Source: Kappaphycus alvarezii (lineage: Eukaryota; Rhodophyta; Florideophyceae; Gigartinales; Solieriaceae). From it: DNA of 64,000 nucleotides. The notes under the pieces are model-generated. The model was not told the DNA's origin. It searched no databases and saw nothing but the letters and a program-made list of their open reading frames with translations. The stretch is taken from contig NADL03000006.1 in assembly GCA_002205965.3 (NCBI GenBank), positions 434,001-498,000 of the forward strand, in the 5' to 3' direction. The translations under genes were made by a program, and so were the position numbers. Of the stretch, positions 33,351 to 45,239 are shown piece after piece (the first letter of the stretch is position 1; the number at the start of each line of letters is the position of its first letter).

Positions 33351-34506
33351 CAATGGGTTACTGCACAATCCGGTAATTGGTGAAATGGAAGGTTTTTGTA
33401 TTGCATTTTATCGGATAATGTACGTTAATTATTTCTACAAGGTTTCAGTTACCAGTTATATGACTGCAAGAAGAATAATTCCTTTCAGGTTTAATTTGTA
33501 GACATTAGGTCTTTTCAATATTGTTTTATAGAACAGAATCTTTGAAAAAAGTCTTAAATGGAGAAAGAGGAGAACTTGGACGTCTTCGGTGAAAAGCAAT
33601 GGCCTCGAAAAGAACATGTTTAATTAATAATTTTTGCCATTTACTGCGTATCAAATATCTATCACGATACATTCTATACTACTGTACTGTATACACTGAA
33701 ATACCTTACTGCTTTGATGATGTTAAAATGTCACTTGCATTCCGTACCAGCATAAAATTCAATGCCAGCACACATGCCTCACCACATTACCGTCCCAACT
33801 CTACTTCTGGAACCAATCTGCCTCACGTATGTGTACAAGTCCTCAAATGCCATTCAAACGTGTTAGATTTTCAACGATTTGAGTCCTGCCGGAAAAAACG
33901 TCCCACAAAGATCGTCCGGATATATTGTCGTGCCCGCTATAATATATTTTTTCATCGTCTCCAAAGTGAACCATACAACTTGCTCATCTCTTCCCCATTG
34001 ATTTTTTGCACTTCTGACCTCAACACACATAATCTGGTGAAGTAAGGTGGAGGTAGATTGACAATGCGGCTCGTAGCATTCAGATGATCGATAGTCGCTT
34101 GAAATGCAGAGCCATAACTAAGATCTCTAAGACTGTCAAAAAACGCCTATCCTCTTATTTGCGATGATTGTTCTCCAGCAGGAGACAAACCCATAACTAA
34201 ATCCAGTGAAGAGCAACACCCAAAATCTTGATTCACAGAAAGTCTCGTACAACCCAACATGGTTTATCACATTATTTGGCTCCAAATGAAACGGCTCTCC
34301 AGGCACAATTAGTTGTCTTCCACTTTTAGGAAGCGCAGCATCCTCAGGATTCGATGTCAGATTCCGAAAACTGAAGTCTATAGCTTCAATCTCATTGCGC
34401 TTATTCAGGATATTTAATAGGTGATAAGCACTAAAACTTCCTCAAAATAATTTTTACGCATCGCATTCTTACCTAACTTTTCCAAAAGTCGTTTTATGTC
34501 CTAGTC
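33351..34506. other. No recognisable gene
   Basis: The 148-codon plus frame 33599-34045 has no recognisable domain and a random-looking composition rich in Ser, Cys, Tyr and Phe. I treat it as chance. It lies beyond the 3' end of the long minus-strand gene. Confidence 0.35.
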
Positions 34507-34797
34507 TCATGGCGGAGAGGCCCCTAACAGAGAACGAATTGTACAGCCAACAAGGGCCTTCGAAGCTGCAATAATATATGCAAAAACTGCAACCCCATGT
34601 GTAGAACCTTGTTGCGTGAGTGGCCTTTCTTTCAACAACTGTTTGAAAAGAAAAGTCTTTCCGGAACCAGCCACTCCAAAGATTGCGAGGCTACGAACAG
34701 AACGATTCGAAGCGAGAAATTCTTTTTGCCTCGAATCCAAAGTACATGTAGCTGTGAGACCCATGGGGTCGACATTTTCAACTATGGGAACAAACAT
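34507..34797 (-). pseudogene. P-loop helicase fragment (PIF1/RecD-like)
   Basis: A 96-codon minus frame reads DSRQKEFLASNRSVRSLAI, then FGVAGSGKTFLFKQLLKE. G41-T48 is a perfect Walker A motif. The preceding 'L...Q..F' (Q motif) is the start of a superfamily 1 DNA helicase of the PIF1/RecD type. Downstream YIIAASKALVGCTIRSLLG matches motif Ia ('ATTGIAA...GGTTIHSLLG'). Motifs II-VI are not visible below 34507, so the domain is cut short. It is the last readable part of a minus-strand series that starts near 40.1 kb, and may be its C-terminal helicase. Whether it belongs to the same protein is inferred from strand and order alone. Confidence 0.6.
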
Positions 34798-35225
34798 AAC
34801 CTCACCACAGTCCTGCTAAGTTGATACCAATGTTTTGTCTTAGTGAATCGAGAGTAATACCAAGTTTAAAGAGCAGCGAAGAATAAGTCCGACTTAGGGG
34901 CTTTCGAATTCCAGAAAGATGCTTTCCATCTGCAACCATGCGAGTTTTTATGAACTATGCACGATTTAATTTATTGTTAATAAGCTCCTGCCAAAATAAA
35001 TATTAAAAAAAGTACAGTACATTACAGTCCTGTTCACTTTGGCTTCTGTCTGAGATTACCCTGACAACTGAGCACCCAAAACGAAAACAATCACCACTCT
35101 TTGACTGGATATTCTGCTTGTTCACTCCGCATATCACTTGATTCCAAGATTTGCCCTGCTTTTACAAGCTGATCTCTTCAAGAACTCTTCCTTCAACGAA
35201 GAAATATACGATAGCGTAGAGAGCT

Positions 35226-35639
35226 CTATGACCTCAGCTTGATCCTCTGTTTTTCGCCTTTCAACTCGGTATACTTTGTCTGGAGAGCATTACGCAGCTC
35301 GGATATGAGACATAACCATTTAACCGCGATCTCTCTGGACACAGAGTTCATCAGCTTCACCACGTTTGGTCGGATGCTTCCATTTTCTCGTACAGGTATT
35401 CTGTTTCTCAATGTTACTTGTAGATATCGAGATGAAGATTTAATAGCAGTACAAGAGCTCGATAGCGCCCATAGATGGAAGCGATTGCACTCATTTCCTT
35501 CTTTCCGTGTAGCCATAGAGCACAGAATGATTGATAAATAACCCATATCATTTGTTCGATTCACTTTGTCTTCAATGAAACGTCCCATGTGAATCATTGA
35601 AGACATGGTGGATAATAAGGAAGATACTTTACTTTCCAA
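35226..35639 (-). pseudogene. Unrecognised 137-codon segment of the long minus-strand gene
   Basis: The frame is open for 137 codons with a plausible composition and predicted helices (VVKLMNSVSREIAVKWLCLI, then ELRNALQTKYTELKGEKQR). It lies between the HDFSCGL segment (36.8 kb) and the P-loop segment (34.7 kb) on the same strand. I recognise no motif. Taken alone it could be chance; its place in the series raises the odds that it is real. Confidence 0.3.
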
Positions 35640-36764
35640 CTTTTACTCGTCTTCGTAGCTTCCTTGGAGAACCAGGACACGCAATAAAGGGCTGCTTGCA
35701 CTAAAAAAAGCTATTGATTAATTCAATTACGCAATACCACACTTTCACGATATTTTACTGCATAGACGAGTCCTGTTTGATATGCTATGATATTTCTTAT
35801 TGAACAAAGGCGGCAGTTTTACGTATATATACCTGTCAGAGCACATCCGACAGACTTTTTATCCTTTCAACTGTCAGGTCCACTCAGCTGCCATCTTAAA
35901 ACGGACCAAGGAGATACATTCTGCAATACCTAAAAATACTTTTGATATATGCTAGTTCCACACTTCTCCAATTAGCTGGGCTTTTGAAAAAGTCTTATTA
36001 AATACATTTTGCCGGACTTACAAACTGAGGTTTTGACGGACTTTCGATACAAAAGAAGGATTGAGGCCGAGAAAAAAGGCTCCCTACTACTTAACAGCTC
36101 TTCTCGCCAGTCAACAAAGGATCAAAAGAACTTAGATTCCAGCGCACAAGACATGGAAAGAACCCGAACACTAAAAAGAATACGAATCTGTGGACAAGTC
36201 CTGCATATTTTGCACCCGGGACGTGTTTTTAACTCGTACAAGAGCACTAATCACTGAGAAATGAGGAGATAAGTACATACCCAAAGTTTTGTGAAATACT
36301 TTTCTTGTTTCGGGTAATATTTTCATACTAAATGCTTCAAAAAAGTTGAAAATCCAAAGACCTGCTCATCCTGTGGTCTTTTATTGAAAAGAAGCGAGTT
36401 TTTTAATGTTTGGATGAGAACTTTGCATGATGAGTTAACTTTGGTGTATGATAACATACTGCGAAAAGGCGGGAAGGGGCGCGTTATCCCAATGAATAGA
36501 TTGTAACAGTTGAAGCAAAAAACTTCGTTAATGGGATCGCCTACATTTACGAAAAAATTGCATGAAAACCGAATGGATTCGAAAAACAGGCACCCAACAT
36601 GATTCTCGTCGATGTCAGCACCTCTTTCCTCAAATTCATTACACTGATTCGTTGTGGCTTTTAAATTAAGAATAGAGACTTGGTAAGGCAGTAGGACAAT
36701 TTGAAATTATTACGTAATGCAGTGAAGCGAACGAATTAGCTCTGATATTGAATTATTCCTCTGT

Positions 36765-37530
36765 TCATCTGATACAGTAATGGTCATGTTTAGAGTTTCG
36801 TGTGTGGTTAGTGTGACGAACGGCAAAAGTTGTGATTAACGCACGGAAAGCGTCTGAGACTACAGTAACGTCTAGGATGGCCCACCAAAGTGTATGAATT
36901 GCTGGCGGATATAGCCCGCATGAAAAGTCATGGATAACAAATCTTGGTAGCTCGAGAAATCTTGAAAACCAATGTATCAAGCGTAGCCCTAGTTCCTCCA
37001 TTTTTCTCCAGAACTTTTAATCCCAGACCTATAGGGTGGAAAAAGAGCAGCACAATGTACGTGCCCCTGTTGTGAAGCTCTTGTTCCTTTGGACATATTC
37101 CTTAGAGAAAATCCCATAATGGTCATCTCCGGAAACACTCGTCTTTTCATCATTGAAAGGAAGAGCTCTAACCTGCTCATGTGCTCGTAAATAGAACCTT
37201 AAGCTGACGGCTGCGAAGTATCTATTCTGTTAATTTCCATATGAAGAACCCGAAGCAGCAGCTCGTTGATTAATTGCCGGTCATAATTCTGATTTGCGGG
37301 AGTGGCCCCAATCTTTCTTATATTGGGCAGCCGAACACTTGTTAGAATCCAAAAAGTCATAAAATTTGTTAAACATCTGCATCCTACTTTCGAAACAGGA
37401 AAGACGTGAGCAAACTTAGATAGAAGACCAACTAATCTCTGTTCAATATCTGATGCAGTAATGAATCCACCGCGAATTAGCCTGTTAAATGTAAGATCAC
37501 AGCTATCGGGTAAGGTTGAAGTTTTCATAT
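36765..37530 (-). pseudogene. Segment with HDFSCGL / SD-F motifs (KDZ-like transposase core?)
   Basis: Three minus frames follow each other: 37528-37199 (DLTFNRLIRGGFITASDIEQR), 37180-36989 (SMMKRRVFPEMTIMGFSLRN, then TRASQQGHVHCAALFPPYRSG) and 37001-36765. The last has FVIHDFSCGL and, about 20 residues on, DVTVVSDAF with HTNHT after it. The pattern '+++hD.sCgl.....n.........++.DrFH...H..C' occurs in the KDZ (Kyakuja-Dileera-Zisupton) group of transposases, where the two Asp belong to the catalytic triad. I make the match by eye only. No third acidic residue was located. Frameshifts between the three frames show decay. Confidence 0.35.
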
Positions 37531-38569
37531 TACGACTATTTACCTTGCAAGCAGCCTCCTGACCGCTCTAGCAAATATCAGCCAATTTCGTAAAACTTGT
37601 TGTTTGTACCCTTGCTACAAAGTGCGTCAAAGTTCGGTGAAGAATTGCTATTTGTAGCATGCTAATTTCTCGAACCGCGGTCTAGTTCTCGTCCAGAAAT
37701 CCATTGCAAACTATATACGAATTCCAACAAACACGAAGGCAATCATCGCTGTCAAAGTATGAATCAATAAGGCCTGACAGTATACTAAGCATCTGATGAT
37801 CCTCACTTGTTTTTATTTCTTTGCTTGGCTTCACATTCCCGTTCTGCAGCTTCGTGTTCTAACCCTCTGCGAATGGGATTATTCAAATAACTTAATAGCA
37901 AAATACATAATTTATGTCGCAGGACTGTACATTACGGATGGCCAATGTAAAACTCCCTCATGCAACACAAGGAGCCTATTACCCGAAATCCTCTGCATAG
38001 TCTCTTCGACTGTAACCACAAACCAACTTGAGATGATACTGCAATTTGAGAGCGGTTGGGTCAACAAACCTAATAGCTGCAACTAGTTCCGACATATTCA
38101 TGGAATTAAATTGATAGGTGAACCCTTTATAGCAGAAACTAGGAATTTTGCTGTACTTTACAAACGCAGAAAGGAATGGTTAGGTCTAATTATTGCCCGA
38201 CCAGACGCAGCGTTTCCAAATCTCAAGGCTAATACAATTCTTTGATAATTTTATAAACGTATTCTTGATCTCTTCAAGTAGCCCTCCCATATTCCGTCTA
38301 GATATACTGCGTTGAGGAAATCTTTATTTTTTTCACATGTTTGGACTGCAATAACTCGAGAGAGGATACATAAATTTACACATATCAACACACATATCAT
38401 GCAGACATCTAGTAGATCTCCATTTCTTCCGAAATCCAAAAATATCAGCGTCTTTTTCGCCCTTTCATATATTCACATCTGTTTCACCGTCTTGGTTGTT
38501 CGAAAACATCCTCAGCAGTGTTGGTAACAAGTTCATCCCTTCGGTTGAGTTCCATTTTCTTCTTAATAG
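37531..38569 (-). pseudogene. Middle of the long minus-strand gene, poorly readable
   Basis: The minus frame 38439-38251 gives FLDFGRNGDLLDVCMI ... LDGIWEGYLKRSR, which could continue the same protein. The rest has no clear coding frame. Nothing specific can be called. Confidence 0.2.
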
Positions 38570-40055
38570 CTAGTTTCTTTTGCTCTGATCCAAAAGTATC
38601 CAGTATACGCCTCTTTTCAAAGTAGTCCCTGGAATAGGATCTGATAGCATATTAGCAATGAATTTTGAATAATACTGTCCCAATAGTCCAGAAAGGATTC
38701 CAGTCTTGACTGAAACACCTATTAGAAGTCTCCGGAAAAGTACATGGGTGACAGCTGTACTCATTAACATGATGATGAATTATGATCCCGCATTCTGAGT
38801 GAATAGGGTAACCACAAGCCGCATTAGAACATCTGTAATCCTCCATAAACATTCTAAAAGGGCCCTCAGTGCACATATTATTGCCTTAATATAACTTAGA
38901 ACTCCTTCGTCTCGAACGGAGCCGCATTCCCCGCAATCTTTGGAGCCAATTTTAAATCTTTCATTCCTTTGGGTCATCGCAACAGCTATTCGAAACTCCA
39001 AGTGGATTCAATGCAGTTGACAATGGATAGAGACTTACGATATTGATCGAATGTTTTTCGGCATTACGGTCATAAACTATAGGATTAATGCTGGAGGTGC
39101 TTTTTTCGGGAACAGGTGGCTGGCCATCATATTGACCACTGTGAATCAGTAAGTCGTTCACATAGACAAAATTTTGCATTACGAGCCGACCTTTTCCTGA
39201 CACACACCGTAATAGAATAAATTGTACATTAGTGCTGCCCTCATCTGAGCCCGATGATGAGGAAAATTTCCACGATAGCTATCGTTCCTTTTTGAGCATG
39301 ACTGAACACCGGGAGTCAGAAATGTAGGATCCGAAACCAACATACAATCGATCTCGCTTTGTTTCATTGAAGTCAGCGCCTATAGTGGCTACTTGCATCC
39401 CAATACATTTCCAATCTCTTTTAAAAGGACTCCGTGACAGACGCATGCTTGCAAAATGGAAATTTAAATGAGTTCGCTTAAGATCTTGCCCTATAATCGG
39501 TGCTTCCAATGCAGGTACACAGTACATAACCACTGAAATCTATCCATGCAGTGGAAGAGTGCCTTTCTCGTTATTTCGCCGAAATTCCTCGCGCCATGGA
39601 TGGCCTTGTGATGCCTAAAATCGAGTACTTTCAACAAGAAAGTGACTCTTGACAATGTCCATACCTCTCACGTCGTTCTTTGCGTAAGTAGTACAAATTT
39701 CAGCCAAAAAACATACCGTCTCATGTGCAGCATTTGACTCAGCATCTATGATACCGTTTATATCCGGTATTTTCTCAGTGACGCAATGCGCCAATGACTT
39801 TGCCCTCCCCACAAAATTACAGTTATATGCTGTATCACTAACGCTTGACAATTATAGGGATACAAATGCGATTCTCATCCTTTCTCTTCCTTTTTCGTCT
39901 CCAAATGAATGAGAAGTCCCATCCTTGACTTGATGAATTGTCAGAAGAGGCTCATGGCTCTCTTTCCATGTAAATTCTGTATAAATTACTTTATGAAGGG
40001 GATTCTCCGGTACAACCGTCTCGTTTTCTTCGTCATAATGATCAATTACCACGTC
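38570..40055 (-). pseudogene. N-terminal and cysteine-cluster part of the long minus-strand gene
   Basis: Consecutive minus frames (40052-39852, 39851-39615, 39533-39279, 39203-38961, 39001-38780, 38876-38652, 38770-38570) follow one another with small shifts, as expected for one protein. The first is acidic (HYDEENETVVPENPLHK). One holds WKCIGMQVATIGADFNETKR. Near 38930-38740 is DCGECGSV, then DYRCSNAACGYPIHSECG and a CHPC pair: Cys at about ten positions, giving CxxC, Cx4C, HxxC and CxxC spacings that would suit a zinc-binding cluster. Cysteine clusters before the catalytic core are a known trait of KDZ-type transposases, which fits the HDFSCGL segment downstream. I do not recognise the exact family. 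The succession of frames is the main evidence that it was once a gene. Confidence 0.4.
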
Positions 40056-41190
40056 TTCATCTTCAAAACGAACTCCTCCTGCACATCCATTTACCTCATC
40101 TTTCGTTCTTGTAGTTCTTAAGTCGGTAGTTTAGATGACAAATTGCCCTCCTAGCATGCACGAAGAATTTTCTGTTCCCCATGCAGTACCACTTGCAGAA
40201 CCAGTCGCGGTGCTATTGAGGAATTCTTAGATTACTTCAAAACCCCATTTTTTGTCTTCATCGTTGACTTAATTCATAGTTCATAAGTATAAAGAGTACT
40301 TTTGAGTATTCATGTTCCAGTAAACCAGAAAAGTAATTAGCACTCTAGGATAATGGCGTCTTTTTCGTAATTCAGATATCGACCGGGTGTGTCGGACACA
40401 ACCGGATGGTGGCGGTTTGCGTCAAAAAAGCTGTAACTGCTACGAGAAGTGAAGTGGAAGAAGTGAGGTCAAAGGTTATATAGCATAGTATTATTACTCC
40501 AAAATATTTAGGAGGCAATGGATGTTTGGGGATCTTGTTAACACCAATCGTTGGAGCAATAGGGCAGTAAGATATCTGTAAGGTTTGATTGCAGTAATTT
40601 GCGCATTAATATGTGCAGTCCACATCCAGGATCTCAATGTTTCGGAGCAGTGAAATAGCAGTAGATTGTTCTCCAGAACGAACGCTAGCGCTGACCTGCA
40701 TTTGATTCCGCGACCCTAAATTTTATGTGTTCTACTGCAACTTGGTATGCGAGCCGTTTGTACGCCAAAGAGTGCACGGTAGTGCTGGGTTGTTTGGAAG
40801 TTTGAATTGCACAGGCACTGCTGGTGCGTTTTTTTGGTGCTTGAAAGGTTGAATTGCAGAGACGGGAAGAGCGCTTGCGGTAGCTCTGGATGGTTAGCTC
40901 AATAGGGGGTGGAAAATTCTCGAGGGAACGGCACGCGTGGCAATCTCCACGGAGCTCATGCTACCCTAAAAGTACACAAGTAGACAAGTAATGGAACAAA
41001 TTATTCAAAACGGATGCATTCTTGTACAGTAAATTGCAAGGTGCAGTATCTTTTCTGCATTAAATAAAGAGGAACATTAATTAAATAATTTAAATTGACC
41101 AGCAGCATAAAGCAAGTAAAAGCACTCGTAATTATAATTACAATACTAAAGTGTCACTTCGGACCAACAATACACTGGAATGGCTGGGTT
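40056..41190. other. Upstream of the long minus-strand gene; no gene
   Basis: No recognisable frame. Contains the near-perfect palindrome at 40383-40405 about 330 bp above the first readable codon of the minus-strand series. Confidence 0.35.
40383..40405. repeat. 23-bp near-perfect palindrome
   Basis: CCGGGTGTGTC, a central G, then GACACAACCGG: arms pair at 10 of 11 positions. It has the size and symmetry of an operator for a dimeric protein, but a chance origin cannot be excluded. Confidence 0.7.
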
Positions 41191-41195
41191 GTACT

Positions 41196-41490
41196 TGTTG
41201 TAGTATCACAAACAACTAGGTATGACACGTGCAGCACGCAGCAAGGTTGCTGTTCGAAGTCTACTGTAAGCCCTAAAAGCCGAGATTACGATGTCTGACA
41301 CAACACTCACCGTTGTGCTCGATAGGTTGGCTTCCCTTATTCGGCAAGGACAAGTGCTTACTTCTTCTGATGGCTGATGATTCTTCTTTCTTGGACTTGC
41401 TCCGCTACTCGTACGCAAGGCCTTATATAGACTTTTTTTGGCCCACCTGTACTGTAATTGAAAGTACAGTACAGTGCAGTGTAGAGCTAG
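41196..41490 (+). repeat. Dispersed repeat, copy 2 (possible solo LTR)
   Basis: Same-orientation partner of 9290-9592. It starts near TGTTGTAGTATCACAA and ends near AAAGTACAGTACAG. It keeps the TATATAGACTTTTTT promoter-like block. Confidence 0.65.
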
Positions 41491-43647
41491 TCTACCATAA
41501 AAATTAAATCTAGTGGCTACCATAGCGTTTTGTACTGGATGAATATCATAAAATGTACGGTCATTCCTGCTGAGCTATTACAGATGCTGAGCTGTCGCAG
41601 CAAACCGTTTGATGGCTGCGCTGCCACCATCGCGAGCCCTTTCTTTATACAAATGGTCAGTCCGGCAGTAAAAGAAATGATAAAAATATTTGCTATTCTA
41701 TATTTCTACCCTATGGTAGCCTGTGGATGGGCATCACTAGTACTAATCACTCTCCTTCGGTGTTGAGTGCAATTGCTAATGAAAGCACAACAAATATTTA
41801 CCACAAAAATTGTTCTTGTAAAATTTGAACTTTTCTTCATACCATTGTCCGGGCCCTGTCGATTTGCGTCGAATAAAAATAGGTGTGTTCAATTCCTGAA
41901 TGAATCAAGCACATCGAATTTCTTTGACCACGGCTTTTTATCCTTTACTATCTGCCGGGCACTGTAAAGTTGCATATTAGTAACAAGCCTGGAAAAAATC
42001 ATTGCAAAGGTATAAGTCGCGTTAATGTTAGGTATCACAGTCGGATAAAATTTTCTTGTAATGATGAGTCAAACCTTTTCTAAATGTAGAAAATTTGTGC
42101 AAATGGCCCAGATTTGACCTGGGGTCGGATCTGTCCCGCCAACACAAGATTTTGCGGGACTATTAGTGAATAGTATCCATAGAGTATAGCCAAATGTACA
42201 CTATGTCTCATTTACAACATTTGGGAAAGCGAACCGACCCATTGTGGAAGTGCGGTAAATAATTGCGGCCTACGCCTACCATGAGATCAGCATAGAGTAA
42301 CAGTTACTTCTGTAATTGAAACTGCGTATATTGAAAGACGGAAAACGTTTTTGAATAAATTTAATAAATTCAGTCATCCTTCATGACTACAAAACTATTG
42401 TCAATACCGAAGATACATCATTAGTTCCAAGTGTATTCTTGCTTAATTACAATCAAAATTGGAACGAAAACCCGGATATGGCATTTTTCAGGAATAGTTT
42501 GACCTGACTTTGTAGCAAAGCAGCGATAAAAGTGGACAAAATTTCCCATCCAGAGCGATTCAGGTTAGAAAGGCAAACATTTTTCCGTAGTTGTGGACTT
42601 ATTTTCATGTAACTTTATGTAATAAAATCCGAAACATATCCCTCCCTCAATTTCTATTACAAATCGAAGGATGTAGTGGATAATAGAGTGTTGGAGGGGT
42701 GCTTCGTTTTAAAAAGTGTCTTCAATTAACGCTGGATTGAAATTAAACTCAACAACTTGGACGAAACAACTTTGTAGTCTGCTCAATTGAGTGTGAAGAT
42801 TAGTACTTAAGTCTAAAATGTCTTCCGAACAAAACAAGAGGATGTTGATGCATTGTGACTTTTTGTATGTTTTCAACATTCATTTGGTGTTGATTCTGTG
42901 TATTTCACCTCGTTCCTTTCTGGATTGAAGTGAGTAACAACGAAATTATTACAAACTGTACTTTAAACAATTTTTCTCAAATGTTCGGTGTTCTAGAATA
43001 TGTCTACGTTTGCAACGCAAGTCGCAATGTATTACCATCCAAGTTGGAAAGGTACAGCTCTTCCTTTTAAGCCGTTTTACCTGTTATACTGGAATCTTAG
43101 GTCCGATTTTAGCGAAAAAGGTGTTATTGGAGACTCAATTCCCTACTAATCTAATGGGCGTGATGCCCAAATCCTCCATATCTGTTTACTGCGGCGAAAA
43201 TTATTGAACAGCTATCGGAAGAAAGCTTAAAATTCCAACTGTTTGCTAGTTATAGGAGAGCTTACAACGACACTGCAAGTGATTATTGAAGGAACTACTT
43301 GGTTCTGACCTCCATCTCCCCTATAATATACTAAAGTTGAAGTCAAAATCCCCAATGTGAGGCAAATCCTTGGAATTCTAAGTAACGTTTATAAATTGTG
43401 CGGAGGAGAAAGTTTCTATTCGAAAGATAATGTATTCCCTACAAATCGGCTCGAAGAAATTTTATAGGATAACACGCGTTTTAGGCTCGAAATACTATGT
43501 TTTCCAATAAATTCGATCTCTAATTTCTACTTCTTAAACCCCACCTTTACTGCACTGAGATGTATACGCATACTTAAGTTAAGAGATTACAGTGCTTTTC
43601 TACTATTCTACTACGTCATTTAACATTGCAAGCTTACATCACGATTT
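41491..43647. other. No recognisable gene
   Basis: AT-rich DNA. Frames such as 41530-41766 and 43010-43207 (plus) have no recognisable content. Confidence 0.4.
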
Positions 43648-43684
43648 GGAAAGACCTCTACGCCTGAGGCGTAGAGGCCTTTCT
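43648..43684. repeat. Strong hairpin, 10-bp perfect stem extended to about 16
   Basis: CCTCTACGCC (43655-43664), loop TGA, GGCGTAGAGG (43668-43677). The outer GAAAG and CTTTC continue the stem after one mismatch. It would fold in RNA or extrude in DNA. There is no T-run or gene end next to it to support a terminator. Confidence 0.8.
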
Positions 43685-45239
43685 AAAGTGAGACCTGGTG
43701 GCTCTAGGAAGCTCCCAACCCTACGCAGTGGCACTGGAAGGGTATTTAAGAAACACTTTTAAGTAGTTAGCTGTTTTATTTCTTTCGCTATTGATCAGCT
43801 AGAAAGTATAACGTTCGGGTGTGGAGTTCTCTTCGTTGCCATTCGCAAGCTAGCTCACAAATATTTTCAAGGGGTCAATATAGCTGCTGTGCACATCATC
43901 AAATAAGCCCTATCTTACAATATATATTTTACAGTAGATTATCGCAGCCCGGAGCATCCATGCCACAATCAGAAGTTGTTTTTACTTATCGAAATAAAAT
44001 AAAAAATTCTGCAAATGTCACAAATTCACAAGTTTGGATTTAATTAGAAAAATAAAGTGATCCATTTCTGCGTTGGGTCAAGTGTAATTAGATAAAATAA
44101 AATGGATTACTAATTTTGTTTACAGAATGCTCAAATATGACTTACAGTAACGAACTATTCGGCCTGAACTGAGTTCATGCCCAAATGTTATTCACTTCCA
44201 CAGTGTACTACGTTATCGCATAACACGGGGAATTTTCGGATATCATGACTTCAACGAACTGTAATTGGAGGGATTACCTTGAAGAGTCCAATTTGAAAAT
44301 ACAATAAAGCACTACAGACTGTCAGCACAGCGGCTTCGTTAGTGAACGATCACACGCGGTACTGCCCTTAGTCGCGGCCACTCGACTGAGGGCAGACGCA
44401 AATCACTTAAGATCCACCGTAGCCCTGCGGTAGGCTACTAAAAATCAACTGGTAGCCTGAGCATCAACCCGACGCCTACACGCTTTCTTCAACAGCTTCT
44501 GATACTGAATCCTTTTATTCAAACTGTCTAAGAAGCTACCTTTCCGTACTCGCACGTACACCTAGGCCGCATGGAACTATTGCTATTCATATTTACTTGA
44601 TCGCCCGATTTACGGGACTATGTCCATCAAAGGAAAGCTTACCAGACAGATTGTATTCAAAGGCGCTTACTTAACCAGCTTCTCGCAAAAGAGACCTGAA
44701 TATAAGTACCTATATGGATCGCCACCCCAATGAACACCGCCTGGAAGGCAGTGGAAGGAAAATGTAAAGAGTGTGCATGAGAACTACCTTCGTACTCGAA
44801 TGCGCAATATCCCAGACAATTAACCAAAGCGCTACTCAGCAGAGACGCATGCGAGATAAAGATCACAAATTGCGACTATTTGTCCTGGAGACATTCAAGA
44901 AATGAGGCACGCTGTGCTCGCCACCCCGCAAGGAGCCATGGTTTTGAGTTGTATTTTCAAGACTCTGAAAATGAAGGGCTCGCGGTCGAAGAATATATGT
45001 ATGGTTTTGTTCTTTGTCATAAATAAGGGGCTGTAAATACTCGACGCCGTCGAGAAAAGGATTTATCCCGTTTTCAAAGAAATCTAGACTACAGAGTTGC
45101 AGACGGGGCATTAGATATCGATTTGGAAATTCTGTATACGACAATTACTTACCAGAATGTGGATCCTGAAGTTAAACCAACCAAATCCAGGAAGAATAGC
45201 ATTCCTCTCGGCAACCACGATTGGTTAGAGCATTTCTTG
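43685..45239. other. No clear gene; possible decayed start of the helicase
   Basis: Minus frames 44657-44866 and 44863-45144 have no recognisable domain and are probably shadows. The plus strand from about 44.9 kb has scattered coding-like pieces that could be the N-terminal part of the helicase pseudogene, but I cannot show it. Confidence 0.25.

Noticed and set aside
33599-34045. 148-codon plus frame
   Set aside because: Composition is random-looking, no motif, no second copy, and no neighbour on the same strand.
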